Counted from the stretch's first letter, positions 7,815 through 16,738 are shown. The stretch is DNA of 64,000 nucleotides from Neokomagataea thailandica NBRC 106555 (GCF_001598495.1 NZ_BCZB01000001.1:124001-188000), one strand, 5' to 3'. The notes: generated by a model not told the origin, from the sequence alone. A program made the numbers and translations.

Positions 7815-9827
7815 ATGACGCATTCTGAAGCCCCCGTTCCCCCCTCTTATGAGGGTGTTGCTCCCGTGACCGACCGTAGATTACGTCGAGGGGGGTGGTG
7901 TCTTATGGCTCGTTCTCGCCGAATTGCGTTGAATGTTCTTTTGGACGGAAGTGTTTCGGCTGTAGCGGCGCCTTTGGCGCGTTGGTTGGCCGCCCCTGAG
8001 GGGGGCATGCTGCACCCATTGTGGTTCATTGCTGGGGGAGGGGTTACGCTGCTCGTATCGGGGCTGCCCTTTCGTATGCCGCAGCAATACTGGCGGTTTT
8101 CGGGCCTGAGTGATTTAATTGGTATTGCTGGGGCCTCGGTCGTGAGTGCGGGCCTCTTTATGGCGTTACTGGTTCTGTCTGGCTTCGGGTTGCCAACGCC
8201 CACCTTTCCCCTCATCCATGCTTTGGTTTTGTTGGTGCTGTTGGGGGCCATCCGTATGGTCTGGCGCATTTGTACGCGTCGCCAGCCATGGGGGAGGGTG
8301 CGTGAGCGCGTGCTTTTGATTGGCGCGGATTTTGAAGCAGACCTTTTCATCCGAGCGATGGAACGGAATCAGGTGAGCAGCCAAAAAGTTGTTGGCGTCG
8401 TTACGTTAAGTGAGCAACAGGCCGGGCGGCGTATTCATAGCGCGCCGATTTTGGGGGCTTTGGATGAGTTTGCTGAGCTGTTGCGGCGGCTTGTGGTGTC
8501 AGGGCGCAGGCCGGGGAAAATCGTTGTGACATCCCCTGAATTGCGTGGTGCGGCCTTGTCTCAGGTGCTGGACATCGCACGGGTGTTTGAGGTTGATGTT
8601 TTTCGCACGCCTTCACTGACGGCTTTGCAGCCTGCGGCGCATATTGATTTGCAGCCCATTGCCATTGAAGATTTGCTCAATCGTGCGCCCGTTGCGTTAG
8701 ATGGACGTGGGATACAGCAGCTACTTTCTGGGCGCGTCGTAGCTGTGACGGGGGCGGGCGGTAGTATTGGTTCTGAGCTGGTACGCCAGATTGCGGCGTA
8801 TCAACCAGCGACGTTGTTACTGATTGAGCAAAATGAATATGCGTTATGGCAAATTCATTTGGATTTATCGGAGCGGTTTCCGGCGCTATCGTGTGTGCAG
8901 GTTATTGCTGATGTTCGAGATCGGGAGCGGATGGCGGATGTGTTTCGCCAGTATCCGCCAGAGATTGTTTTTCATGCTGCGGCTTTGAAGCATGTTCCGT
9001 TAGTGGAAAATAATCCGATTGAGGGTGTCCGTACAAATGTGTTGGGCACTCGGGTGGTTCTGGACACGGCACAAGCGGCTGGTGCGCGTGCAACGGTTTT
9101 GGTGTCGACAGATAAAGCGGTTAATCCATCGAGTTTGATGGGGGCGAGTAAGCGTTGCGCGGAGATTTATGGGCAGGCTTTGGATATGCGTGCGCGTAAT
9201 GAAGAAAGCTCCATGCGTTGTGTAACCGTACGTTTTGGGAATGTTTTGGGGTCTACTGGGTCGGTTGTGCCTTTGTTCCGCCGCCAGTTGCAGCAAGGTG
9301 GGCCACTGACGGTGACGCACCCGAACATGACACGGTATTTTATGACGATTCCAGAGGCTGTAGGGCTTGTGCTGCAAGCGGCGGCTCGTGGCACCTGTGA
9401 CCGTGGCGGAGAGGCGGTGACGGAGCAGCGTTTGCGAGAGGGGGGGATATTCGTGCTGGATATGGGCGAGCCAGTGTTGATCATGGACCTCGCATGCCAG
9501 ATGATCCGTTTGGCGCGTTTACGCCCGCATGATGATGTTGAGATTAAAATTACGGGTCTGCGGCCGGGGGAAAAGCTCTTTGAAGAGCTATTCCATGGCC
9601 GTGAAGCACCTGTGCCGACAGATGCTGCGGGGTTGCGGATTGCAACGCCACGCACTGTTGATTTCGAGCTTGTAAGTCAGGCTTTAGATTCTTTGGATGC
9701 CGCATGCCACCGGGGGGACTTGGTGGAGGTGATGCGTATTCTGCAAGATCTGGTGCCGGAGTTCAGGCATAATACGGGCGCCTTGGCGCTCGAACCTGTG
9801 GCAGATGGGATGTCTCCCCATGAATAA
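7815..9827 (+). CDS. membrane-bound nucleotide-sugar 4,6-dehydratase (CapD/WbpM/PglF family)
   Basis: About 670 aa. Four membrane helices lie in roughly the first 150 residues (for example LHPLWFIAGGGVTLLVSG and LIHALVLLVLLGAIRMVW), followed by a linker domain with LLIGADFEADLFIRAME. The extended SDR domain follows: VVAVTGAGGSIGSELVRQ (NAD binding) and the catalytic segment STDKAVNPSSLMGASKRCAE, whose Ser-Met-Lys replaces the usual Ser-Tyr-Lys, typical of the long WbpM/PglF enzymes. These convert UDP-GlcNAc to the 4-keto-6-deoxy sugar. The aminotransferase that overlaps its 3' end fits the next step. GTG at 7806 is possible; ATG 7815 has AGGA about ten bases upstream. It is divergent from the polyprenol transferase. 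Confidence 0.92.
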   Translation: MTHSEAPVPPSYEGVAPVTDRRLRRGGWCLMARSRRIALNVLLDGSVSAVAAPLARWLAAPEGGMLHPLWFIAGGGVTLLVSGLPFRMPQQYWRFSGLSDLIGIAGASVVSAGLFMALLVLSGFGLPTPTFPLIHALVLLVLLGAIRMVWRICTRRQPWGRVRERVLLIGADFEADLFIRAMERNQVSSQKVVGVVTLSEQQAGRRIHSAPILGALDEFAELLRRLVVSGRRPGKIVVTSPELRGAALSQVLDIARVFEVDVFRTPSLTALQPAAHIDLQPIAIEDLLNRAPVALDGRGIQQLLSGRVVAVTGAGGSIGSELVRQIAAYQPATLLLIEQNEYALWQIHLDLSERFPALSCVQVIADVRDRERMADVFRQYPPEIVFHAAALKHVPLVENNPIEGVRTNVLGTRVVLDTAQAAGARATVLVSTDKAVNPSSLMGASKRCAEIYGQALDMRARNEESSMRCVTVRFGNVLGSTGSVVPLFRRQLQQGGPLTVTHPNMTRYFMTIPEAVGLVLQAAARGTCDRGGEAVTEQRLREGGIFVLDMGEPVLIMDLACQMIRLARLRPHDDVEIKITGLRPGEKLFEELFHGREAPVPTDAAGLRIATPRTVDFELVSQALDSLDAACHRGDLVEVMRILQDLVPEFRHNTGALALEPVADGMSPHE

Positions 9828-10965
9828 ATCAATCGCTTTTCTTGATCTCCCACGTCAACAAGCGCGTTTGGGCGCGGCGTTGAAGCAGCGTGTGGATGCT
9901 GTGTTTCAGCATTGTCGGTTTGTGATGGGGCCGGAAGTGGCGGAGCTGGAGGAAAGGCTCGCAGCGTTTGGTGGAGCCAAAGAGGCGATTGGTGTTTCCT
10001 CCGGTACAGATGCGCTGTTAATGATCCTGATGGCGGAGAATATCGGGCCGGGCGATGCGGTGTTTTTACCCGCGTTTACGTATACGGCTACGGCAGAGGT
10101 TGTGCTGTTGCTCGGGGCTGTTCCGGTCTTTGTGGATGTTACGCCGGATACGTTCCAGATTGATTTGGTATCATTAGCGCAGCGCGTTGCGGCGGTGCGT
10201 CAGGCTGGGGCGTTGACGCCGCGCGCCGTGATCGGCGTGGATTTGTTTGGGCAGGCAGCACCGTGGGATGAACTGAATGCGTATGCAAAGGCGGAAAATC
10301 TTCTGCTCTTTGCAGATTGTGCACAGTCTTTTGGGGCGTCCTATAAGGGGCGTCGTTTAGGGCGTGAAGCATTGGCGACGACGCTGTCCTTCTTTCCGTC
10401 TAAGCCGTTGGGCGGCTATGGGGATGGTGGGGCCATTTTGACGGATGACCCAGAGCGGGCCGCTTTGTATCGGTCTTTGCGTTCTCATGGCGAAGGCAAG
10501 ACGCGCTATGCAGTGGAGCGTATTGGCCTGAATGGGCGCTTGGACACGATTCAGGCGGCTGTATTGCTTGCGAAACTGGATGCATTCCCGGAGGAATTGG
10601 CGCGCCGTGATGCCATTGCCTGTGCATATGATCAGGGTATGCCGTGCGGCATCAATGCGCCAGTGCGTGTGGCGGACAGTGAGAGTGCGTGGGCTGTTTA
10701 TTGTGTGCTGTTGGCGGATGCGGCGCAGCGTGATGCGCTACAAGAGCATCTGAAGGCAGAAGGCGTGCCGACGGCGGTGTATTACCCGAAGCCGCTCCAT
10801 CATCAGCCTGCTTATGCTGCGGCTCATGATGGTGTGTCTCTGCCGGTTTCAGAAGCGTTGGGCGGGCGCGTTTTGGCCCTGCCTATTCATCCAGAATTGA
10901 CGGATGCAGAAGTGGCGCATGTTGTGGCAGCGCTTCAATCTGGTATGGCAAAGGTGGGGTCATGA
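9820..10965 (+). CDS. DegT/DnrJ/EryC1 sugar aminotransferase
   Basis: 381 aa. Fold type I PLP enzyme: GVSSGTDALLMIL (PLP phosphate site), PAFTYTATAEVVLLLGAVPVFVD, DCAQSFGASYKG (Asp that contacts the pyridine N) and SFFPSKPLGGYGDGGAI (Schiff-base Lys). The order and spacing match the sugar 3- or 4-aminotransferases (WecE/WbpE/PglE type). After the 4,6-dehydratase it most likely makes an amino-dideoxy nucleotide sugar such as UDP-4-amino-4,6-dideoxy-GlcNAc; this is inferred. ATG 9820 overlaps the dehydratase stop by eight bases, and its own stop overlaps the next gene by four, so the three are translationally linked. No dedicated acetyltransferase gene lies nearby. Confidence 0.92.
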   Translation: MNKSIAFLDLPRQQARLGAALKQRVDAVFQHCRFVMGPEVAELEERLAAFGGAKEAIGVSSGTDALLMILMAENIGPGDAVFLPAFTYTATAEVVLLLGAVPVFVDVTPDTFQIDLVSLAQRVAAVRQAGALTPRAVIGVDLFGQAAPWDELNAYAKAENLLLFADCAQSFGASYKGRRLGREALATTLSFFPSKPLGGYGDGGAILTDDPERAALYRSLRSHGEGKTRYAVERIGLNGRLDTIQAAVLLAKLDAFPEELARRDAIACAYDQGMPCGINAPVRVADSESAWAVYCVLLADAAQRDALQEHLKAEGVPTAVYYPKPLHHQPAYAAAHDGVSLPVSEALGGRVLALPIHPELTDAEVAHVVAALQSGMAKVGS

Positions 10966-11408
10966 CCCGCGAGAAGAAGCTCTTACTCGCGTTTATTGCT
11001 GTGGTGGGTGTGCCGGTCGTTGTGATTTGGACCGTATGCTGGCCATTGCTGCGCCCTTGGGCTTTACCGCATGTGATTGGGGGACAATTAGAGATCCCTC
11101 ATGCACGTGTTTTAACAGCGCTTGAGGCGCAGGGTTTGGACCAGTGGATGCAGGCGCACCGCACGGGGTGGGGGCCACCTGGAGAGGTTCCGCCCCATGT
11201 GGGGGATGTTGTGTTCCATTTGGATGCGTCGCAGGGGCGTTCTTTATGGGTGTCTGTCTGGCGGCACCCGCATACGCCAGACGATGTTGGTATTCAGACG
11301 CAAAAGAACGGTCCGTATCGGATGAACAGTTTTTCTGAGGAGGTGCTGAAAGGGATTATCCCACAGGATGTTCCACCGCCTTCAGATGGTCCGAAGCTGC
11401 CTGAATAA
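10962..11408 (+). CDS. unknown protein with one N-terminal membrane helix, glycan-module associated
   Basis: 148 aa; I do not recognise a family. A basic start (MTREKK) is followed by one hydrophobic segment, about residues 7-29 (LLLAFIAVVGVPVVVIWTVCW), so most of the chain should face the periplasm. The rest has conserved-looking aromatic and Pro-Gly stretches (TGWGPPGEVPP, LWVSVWRHPHTPDDVG) and a Pro-rich end. Its ATG overlaps the aminotransferase stop (ATGA), which links it to the nucleotide-sugar module; a structural or regulatory role there is only inference. Its last 53 bases overlap the 3' end of the converging MerR gene. Confidence 0.75.
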   Translation: MTREKKLLLAFIAVVGVPVVVIWTVCWPLLRPWALPHVIGGQLEIPHARVLTALEAQGLDQWMQAHRTGWGPPGEVPPHVGDVVFHLDASQGRSLWVSVWRHPHTPDDVGIQTQKNGPYRMNSFSEEVLKGIIPQDVPPPSDGPKLPE

Positions 11409-12156
11409 AGCTTAAAGTTTCCGCGGAAAACAGGGCCTTTTGCGCTTGGAGAGAGTTATATAGGTCTTGGTAGAGTGCTGCGGTTTTGCTCCATAAATCG
11501 CGGCCTAAAGCGGTTTGTAGGGGTTCTTGTAAGGCAAGCCATTCTTTCACAAAAGCAGCAGCTTCGGGGGAGTCGTGGCGTATTCCGCAAAGGCGTGCCT
11601 GATCAATGCGTTTGATGAGGTTTTCCCATTTCAGAGCATAAAAATCACGCTCTTCATTCGGGAAGTGTGTATCTGCTGTAGCTTCCCAATGTTGTTTTTC
11701 GGCCTGTGTGACATGTCTGTTGAGAAGGGGCTCTAAGGCTTTTTTGTCCAGTGTATGTGTGGTCTGACGCAGTAACTGACACAAATCTTGGATGGTTATA
11801 GCGGTCCCATCAGAAGATTTTTCACGCTGTGTGTGCAAGCTTCGGAGCGTATCGAGGGCGTTTTCGGTTGCTCTTTGCTGGTTTTCCAGAAGGGTTATCT
11901 GGGTTTTTAGGATGCTATCTGGTTCAAGAGGCTGCTCAAGAAACTTTTGAATTTCCCGTAGAGTAAAACCAGCCTTTTTCAGCGTTATAATGTGCGAAAA
12001 TGCTGTAATCGCCTGCTTATCATACAGGCGGCGTCCATTCTCCGCACGTTTGGAGCGGAGAAGGCCTAAGGCTTCAAAATGGCGCAATGTGCGCGGGGTG
12101 GTGCTGGCGGCTTTGGTAAATTCACCAATGGTCAGTAAGGCGTTGTGTGTTGGCAT
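11356..12156 (-). CDS. MerR-family transcriptional regulator with TipAS-like C-terminal domain
   Basis: 266 aa. The N-terminal winged helix is clear: LTIGEFTKAASTTPRTLRHFEALGLL, then ENGRRLYDKQAI and LKKAGFTLREIQKFL. A coiled-coil dimerisation helix (about residues 85-110) leads to a C-terminal helical domain with the WEATADTHFPNEERDFYAL and FVKEWLALQEPLQTALG segments that resemble TipAS-type drug- or antibiotic-sensing domains. ATG 12156 has an excellent AGGAGG seven bases upstream. A 13-bp palindrome lies about 30 bases before the start. Just upstream on the same strand is an AI-2E-family transporter, a possible target. The 3' end overlaps the converging unknown gene by 53 bases. Confidence 0.88.
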   Translation of the reverse strand: MPTHNALLTIGEFTKAASTTPRTLRHFEALGLLRSKRAENGRRLYDKQAITAFSHIITLKKAGFTLREIQKFLEQPLEPDSILKTQITLLENQQRATENALDTLRSLHTQREKSSDGTAITIQDLCQLLRQTTHTLDKKALEPLLNRHVTQAEKQHWEATADTHFPNEERDFYALKWENLIKRIDQARLCGIRHDSPEAAAFVKEWLALQEPLQTALGRDLWSKTAALYQDLYNSLQAQKALFSAETLSFIQAASDHLKAVEHPVG

Positions 12157-12185
12157 GATATCCTCCTGACGGTGAGAGTGTTTGA

Positions 12186-12198
12186 TGACGTTACGTCA
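12186..12198. promoter_or_regulatory. putative operator upstream of the MerR gene
   Basis: TGACGTAACGTCA on the minus strand is a perfect 13-bp palindrome. It sits inside a wider inverted repeat, CTCCTGACG and CGTCAGGAG, whose inner arm includes the ribosome-binding site. MerR proteins commonly bind such dyads between promoter boxes; the role is inferred from position. Confidence 0.45.
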
Positions 12199-12229
12199 GG
12201 AGCAAGTGCAAAATGATGCTGTGTGTTTT

Positions 12230-13354
12230 TTAGGTTGAGCTCTTTTCGTCCTCAAGTTCTTGGCGGGTTTGAATATGCTTTTCCAGAGGTGGCGTGGCTT
12301 TATCCATGACGGCAAGTAAAGCTGCTGTGAGGGGGGATGCGAGGATAAGGCCCGGGACACCAAGGATGGTGCTGAACACAGTTTGGGATAAAATAGCGAT
12401 GGCGGGCGGCATATGCACAGCACGACGTTGGATCATGGGGGCCATGACGTTGCCTTCAAAGAATTGAATGACGCCGTACAGAATAATGACCAAGAGTGCT
12501 TCTTGGCGGCCCATAGAGAGCGCGAGTAAGATAGCCGGAACGGCGCCCATAATAGCGCCAATATAAGGAATGAAGTTACACAAACCGGCTACGACCCCGA
12601 GGGCGAGTGACAACGGCACCCCGATGAAGAACAAGCCAAGACCAGACAGCAGGCCGACTACTAGCATGTCGAGCGCTTGCCCTGCGGTCCACGCCCAGAG
12701 TGTTGCGCCGGCTGTGAGCATGAGCTCACGCACCGTGCTGCGCTGAGCGGGGGGGATAAGCCGCAAAACGCCGTCAATATATTGAGAGGGGGAGAGCGCA
12801 AAATACAATCCCGCGATGAGTACAACCGCGAGGGTGCCCACAACCCCAAAGGCGCTGCTTAATAAGCCTGTGACGGAGCCTGCAAGGCCCGAACTCAAAC
12901 TGCTCAAACTGCCGGGGGTATTGGCATTACCGCCGAGGGATGTGGGCAGATAATCCAGTATCATACGCCCCAGAGCGGAATCAGAAAGCTGTGCTTTCAG
13001 CCCGCCGGATTGGGTGATGAGGGCTTGTTTTAGGCGCAGGAATTGATCCCCAATAGCGGGGCCACTGCTCCAGCCTAAGCCGATAAGGAGTGAGAGTAGG
13101 ATCAGCGTCACGAGTGCGACGGCGGCGGTATAGCTCAAAAAAGGCACAAAGCGGCGCAGAGTGCGGCCCAAGCCGTGCAACACGATGGACACTAACGTCG
13201 CGGCAAACACAACGGTCAAGACATCACCCATCAGCCATACGGCCAGCATGACCACGGCGCCAGCAAGGGTAATGCGCATAATGGTGGCAATGCGCTGAAG
13301 TTCCTGCGCACGTGGCTCGGTTTGTGGTGTGGGGTTGGAGAAAGGAAGCTGCAT
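12230..13354 (-). CDS. AI-2E family transporter (PerM/YdiK-like membrane protein)
   Basis: 374 aa, with about eight membrane segments. Features of the UPF0118/PF01594 family: paired helices near the N-terminus (ITLAGAVVMLAVWLMGDVL), a long periplasmic stretch with SDSALGRMILDYLPTSLGG, and a C-terminal half with GLFFIGVPLSLALGVVAGL, NFIPYIGAIMGAVPAILLAL and the terminal GVPGLILASPLTAALLAV. Members export small molecules or ions; the link to autoinducer-2 holds only for a few, so the substrate is unknown. The acidic C-terminal tail (LEDEKSS) follows a coiled region. It lies upstream of the MerR regulator on the same strand, with 73 bases between. ATG 13354 has AAGG upstream. Confidence 0.88.
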   Translation of the reverse strand: MQLPFSNPTPQTEPRAQELQRIATIMRITLAGAVVMLAVWLMGDVLTVVFAATLVSIVLHGLGRTLRRFVPFLSYTAAVALVTLILLSLLIGLGWSSGPAIGDQFLRLKQALITQSGGLKAQLSDSALGRMILDYLPTSLGGNANTPGSLSSLSSGLAGSVTGLLSSAFGVVGTLAVVLIAGLYFALSPSQYIDGVLRLIPPAQRSTVRELMLTAGATLWAWTAGQALDMLVVGLLSGLGLFFIGVPLSLALGVVAGLCNFIPYIGAIMGAVPAILLALSMGRQEALLVIILYGVIQFFEGNVMAPMIQRRAVHMPPAIAILSQTVFSTILGVPGLILASPLTAALLAVMDKATPPLEKHIQTRQELEDEKSST

Positions 13355-13469
13355 GGTTGGGCCTTAGGTGGTGGTGGCGTGTGAAGTATCAGCAAAAATC
13401 AAAAATGATGCAAAGAGCCGTTATTCTCTGCATAGGCTGATATGCGAACCGTAAAGCAGTGTGGTGCTT

Positions 13470-13802
13470 ATGTATGATCCGGTGCAATTGCAAAAAGTCT
13501 TGAAAGAAGAGCTTTTTGCTGAATGTGAGATAACGTTTAAGCCGATGTTTGGTGGTATCATGGCTTACTCTTTTGAGAGAGTGTTTGCATCATTGTCTAA
13601 TGTTGGTTTGGCTTTGAAGTTTAATGGCAAAGACCATCAAGAGTTTTTGTCGGTTCCTGGCTCTAAAATGCTTCAATACGAGCCAGACAGTGCGCCGAGT
13701 AAATCATACATTGTTGTTCCGGAAAGTATGTTGTCCAACCCGGATATATTAAAGCTATGGGTTGTGCGTTGTTTGTCAAAACTGCCTTCTAAAAAGAAGT
13801 AG
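13470..13802 (+). CDS. TfoX N-terminal domain protein
   Basis: 110 aa. It matches the TfoX/Sxy N-terminal domain: FKPMFGGIMAYSFERVFASLSNVGLALKF, then SKSYIVVPESM and a basic C-terminus SKLPSKKK. The domain occurs in the competence regulator of gammaproteobacteria but also alone in many bacteria, where its function is not known. There is no C-terminal TfoX domain. ATG 13470 is chosen over GTG codons 3 codons upstream; no clear ribosome-binding site is visible. Base composition is lower in GC than the neighbours, and a frameshifted VOC gene follows after 9 bases. Confidence 0.8.
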   Translation: MYDPVQLQKVLKEELFAECEITFKPMFGGIMAYSFERVFASLSNVGLALKFNGKDHQEFLSVPGSKMLQYEPDSAPSKSYIVVPESMLSNPDILKLWVVRCLSKLPSKKK

Positions 13803-13811
13803 GATATTCGT

Positions 13812-14146
13812 ATGGCACGCATTAATTTGTAGAGCTTCCTGCGGCTCACTTTGGAACGGCTAAAGCTTTTTATGAAAAGGTTTTTGGTTGGACGTTAACG
13901 GATTTTGGTTCCAGTTATGCCTGCACGATGAATGGTGAAACGGATGTGGGCCTTCAAGGGGATATGAGTGAGGCAACAACTGCGCCTTTGCCTGTTGTTT
14001 TGGTTGATGACCTCGAAAAAGCTTATGCGGATGTATGTGCGGCCGGGGGGATGATTACAAAGCCGACGTTTGGCTTTCCGGGTGGGCGTAGATTCCATTT
14101 TTCTGACCCGAGCGGGATGGAACTAGCCATTATGCAGGCTGAATAA
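13812..14146 (+). pseudogene. VOC-family (glyoxalase/bleomycin-resistance) protein, frameshifted near the start
   Basis: ATG 13812 reads MARINL and then hits TAG. One base over, the frame continues ELPAAHFGTAKAFYEKVFGW and runs without a stop to 14146, ending FHFSDPSGMELAIMQAE. The joined product (about 111 aa) is a single vicinal-oxygen-chelate domain: the N-terminal HF..A..FYEKVFGW, central VDDLEKAYADVCAAGG and terminal F.DPSG.E...Q are all standard. Restoring one G (TTGGTAGAG instead of TTGTAGAG near 13831) would give an intact gene. It is either a recent loss-of-function mutation, a sequencing error, or expressed from an internal start at 13928, which would lose the first half of the fold. 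Confidence 0.8.
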
Positions 14147-14162
14147 CGAGCATGCGCTACCA

Positions 14163-14198
14163 GCCCTGTCTGCTTCATTATAATGAAGCAGACAGGGC
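14163..14198. repeat. 36-bp perfect palindrome between convergent genes
   Basis: GCCCTGTCTGCTTCATTA (14163-14180) is followed at once by its exact reverse complement (14181-14198). It lies between the VOC remnant and the converging ABC-F gene. There is no T-tract on either side, so it is not a textbook terminator, though a transcription-end role for both genes is likely. Confidence 0.85.
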
Positions 14199-14209
14199 GT
14201 TCTAAGCGT

Positions 14210-16132
14210 TTAAGTAGAAGCTTCTTCAAGCTCGGCTTGTGCTTCGAGCCAGATTTCTTCGATTTCGGCTTGCTTGGCCTCCAGCCCGGCACGATGCGCG
14301 TTGAGGGAGGCGATGTCAGCCGGGTTGCCGGATTGGTAGAGGTTTGGGTCCGCTAATTTTGTCTCAATGCTGGCGAGTTCTTTGGCAATTTGCGCGAGTT
14401 TGGTTTCGGCATCCTTAATTTTGCGCCGTAAGGGGGCGAGGGCGCGGGTGAGTTCTTTGCGGTCTGCGCGGCGTTGTGAGGCGGAAGGCGCAGGGTCTTT
14501 ATCAGTGCTGTCTGTTGTGCGCTGGGTGCTGCGTGCGCGTTCGTTATTTTCGGAGCGTGCTTTGCGTGCGCGTTCAATGAGCCATGTTTTATATTCGGCC
14601 ATATCCCCGTCAAACGGCGTAATGGTGCCGTCTTCTACCAGCCAGAACCGATCTGCGACGGATTCAACCAAATGGCTATCATGGCTGATCAAAATCACTG
14701 CGCCTTCAAAAGCCGCTAGAGCACGGATCAAGGCGTCACGCGCATCAAGGTCAAGATGGTTGGTTGGTTCGTCGAGCAGCAGAAGGTGGGGGGCTTCACG
14801 CGTGGCCAGGGCGAGGAGCAGGCGGGCTTTTTCACCCCCTGATAGTTCCCCAACGCGGGTTTCAGCGCGTTGGGCATCCAGCCCGAAGCGGTCAAGCTGG
14901 GCGCGCACGGCAACGGGTTTTGCGTCTGGCATGGCGCGGGTCATGTGATCAATTGGTGTGTCAGACAAAACGAGTTCGTCGGACTGATGCTGCGCGAAAT
15001 ACCCGATGCGGAGTTTTGGGGAGTGTTTGACGGAGCCTTCTAGCGGGGCGAGGCGTCCTGCGAGGATTTTGGCAAAGGTGGATTTGCCGCGTCCATTCTG
15101 ACCTAGAAGTGCAATCCGGTCTTCCATATCAAGGCGCTGGTTGAGGCCGCTCAGCACGATATGATCGCCGTAGCCTGCGGTGACGTGATCGAGCGTCAGC
15201 ATTGGTGGGGGCAGTTGGGCGGGCTCTGGGAAGTTGAAGCGTGTGGGGCTGTCTTCAACGACGGAGTCAATTTGCGGTAATTTTTCGAGAGCTTTGATAC
15301 GGGCTTGCGCTTGGCGGGCTTTGGTCGCTTGGGCGCGGAAGCGGTCTACGAAGGATTGCATATGTGCGCGTTGGGTTGCGACGCGTTCTGCCATACGGTT
15401 TTGTTGTAGGGCTTGCTCAGTGCGGATGCGGATGAAGTTGTCATAACCGCCGGGGGTGAGGTTGAGAGTGCCGCGATCCAGATGTGCGATGGCATCGACA
15501 GTATTATCGAGCAAGGAGCGGTCATGGCTGACGATGATGGCAGCGCCGGAGAATTTGGCGAGCCATGATTCCAGCCAGAGTACGGCTTCAATATCCAGAT
15601 GGTTGGTCGGCTCATCGAGTAAGAGCAAATCAGGGTTGAGGAACAGGGCGGTAGCGAGGGATACGCGCATACGCCAGCCGCCCGAAAAATCGGACACAGA
15701 GCGGAGTTGGGCGTCTTGGTCAAAGCCGAGGCCGGAGAGAATCGCGCCGGCACGGGCCGGTGCGGTGTAGGCATCAATGGCGATGAGCCGTTCATGCACA
15801 TCGGCGATGCGGGTGGGATCTGTTTCTGTTTCGGCGGCGTGTAGGAGGCGCGTCCGTTCGAGGTCCCCTTCCAAAACGGTATCAATGAGGGATGTATCCC
15901 CCGAGGGGGTTTCCTGTTTGACGCGGCCCATTGTCGCACGATTGGCGAGGGTAATCGTGCCGCCATCGGCGGTGATATCACCTGCAATAGCGGCGAGGAG
16001 TGTTGATTTCCCTGCGCCGTTACGGCCGACGAGGCCAATCTTGCGGCCGGGGTCCACATTCAGAGAGGCACTGTCCAGAAGGGTGCGTCCGGCGATGCGG
16101 AGGGTCAGATCGGAAATGGTCAAAAGGCTCAA
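14210..16132 (-). CDS. ABC-F family ATP-binding protein
   Basis: 640 aa with two fused nucleotide-binding domains and no membrane helix. First domain: [12 protein letters not shown] (about residues 35-46), [16 protein letters not shown] and [12 protein letters not shown]; second: [28 protein letters not shown] and [11 protein letters not shown]. Between them is the charged interdomain linker with the Arg/Gln-rich [21 protein letters not shown] segment. A long Ala/Glu/Lys coiled C-terminus follows. This is the YheS/Uup type of ABC-F, proteins that act at the ribosomal E site; antibiotic resistance is possible for the family but not indicated here. The reading frame begins at TTG 16132; there is no ATG upstream and the ribosome-binding site is weak. 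Confidence 0.92.
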   Translation of the reverse strand: MSLLTISDLTLRIAGRTLLDSASLNVDPGRKIGLVGRNGAGKSTLLAAIAGDITADGGTITLANRATMGRVKQETPSGDTSLIDTVLEGDLERTRLLHAAETETDPTRIADVHERLIAIDAYTAPARAGAILSGLGFDQDAQLRSVSDFSGGWRMRVSLATALFLNPDLLLLDEPTNHLDIEAVLWLESWLAKFSGAAIIVSHDRSLLDNTVDAIAHLDRGTLNLTPGGYDNFIRIRTEQALQQNRMAERVATQRAHMQSFVDRFRAQATKARQAQARIKALEKLPQIDSVVEDSPTRFNFPEPAQLPPPMLTLDHVTAGYGDHIVLSGLNQRLDMEDRIALLGQNGRGKSTFAKILAGRLAPLEGSVKHSPKLRIGYFAQHQSDELVLSDTPIDHMTRAMPDAKPVAVRAQLDRFGLDAQRAETRVGELSGGEKARLLLALATREAPHLLLLDEPTNHLDLDARDALIRALAAFEGAVILISHDSHLVESVADRFWLVEDGTITPFDGDMAEYKTWLIERARKARSENNERARSTQRTTDSTDKDPAPSASQRRADRKELTRALAPLRRKIKDAETKLAQIAKELASIETKLADPNLYQSGNPADIASLNAHRAGLEAKQAEIEEIWLEAQAELEEAST

Positions 16133-16258
16133 AGCAGGACTCGCGCAGCAGAGGAAAGTGGATATTATGCTAAAAAATTATGTCAGACCTATCAGGAACG
16201 CAGATTTTGCTCTAGTGGACTGACGAGTTTTACCTTTTGCTTCATTAGGAGAAGACAA

Positions 16259-16681
16259 ATGGCTCTTGAGCGCACGCTTTCCATCATTAAGCCCGACGCA
16301 ACGAAGCGTAACCTGACCGGCAAGATCAATGCTGTGTTCGAAGACGCTGGCCTGCGTATCGTTGCTCAAAAGCGCATTCAGCTGAGCGAAAAGCAAGCTG
16401 GCGCATTCTACGCTGTGCATGCTGCACGTCCTTTCTACGGTAGCCTCGTTGCTTCCATGATTGCTGAGCCAGTTGTTGTTCAGGTTCTGCAAGCTGAGAA
16501 CGCTGTTGCTAAGCACCGTGAAGTGATGGGCGCAACGAACCCAAGCGACGCAGCAGAAGGCACAGTCCGTAAGCTGTTTGCTGAAAGCATCGAAGCAAAC
16601 TCCGTACACGGTTCTGACAGCCTGGAAAATGCGAAGAACGAAATCGCATTCTTCTTTGCTGAAACAGAAATCCTGCCGTAA
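16259..16681 (+). CDS. ndk: nucleoside diphosphate kinase
   Basis: 140 aa, the standard Ndk length. It starts [20 protein letters not shown], with nucleotide-binding residues in [21 protein letters not shown] and GTVRKLF, and the catalytic His117 in NSVHGSDS. It moves the gamma phosphate between NTPs and NDPs through phospho-His in the cytoplasm. ATG 16259 has AGGAGA seven bases upstream. The codons are conspicuously cleaner than the neighbours (many GCT, CGT, AAG), consistent with high expression. It is divergent from the ABC-F gene and is followed by a UUCG-capped hairpin. Confidence 0.97.
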   Translation: MALERTLSIIKPDATKRNLTGKINAVFEDAGLRIVAQKRIQLSEKQAGAFYAVHAARPFYGSLVASMIAEPVVVQVLQAENAVAKHREVMGATNPSDAAEGTVRKLFAESIEANSVHGSDSLENAKNEIAFFFAETEILP

Positions 16682-16696
16682 TTTCACGGTTGGTTT

Positions 16697-16720
16697 CCCG
16701 ACTGGCTTCGGCCAGTCGGG
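16697..16720 (+). terminator. UUCG-capped hairpin after ndk
   Basis: CCCGACTGGC (16697-16706), tetraloop TTCG, GCCAGTCGGG (16711-16720): a perfect 10-bp stem 15 bases after the ndk stop. No T-tract follows, so it may protect or process the ndk 3' end rather than act as a classical terminator. Confidence 0.7.
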
Positions 16721-16738
16721 GACTGTATTGGAGGCAGT

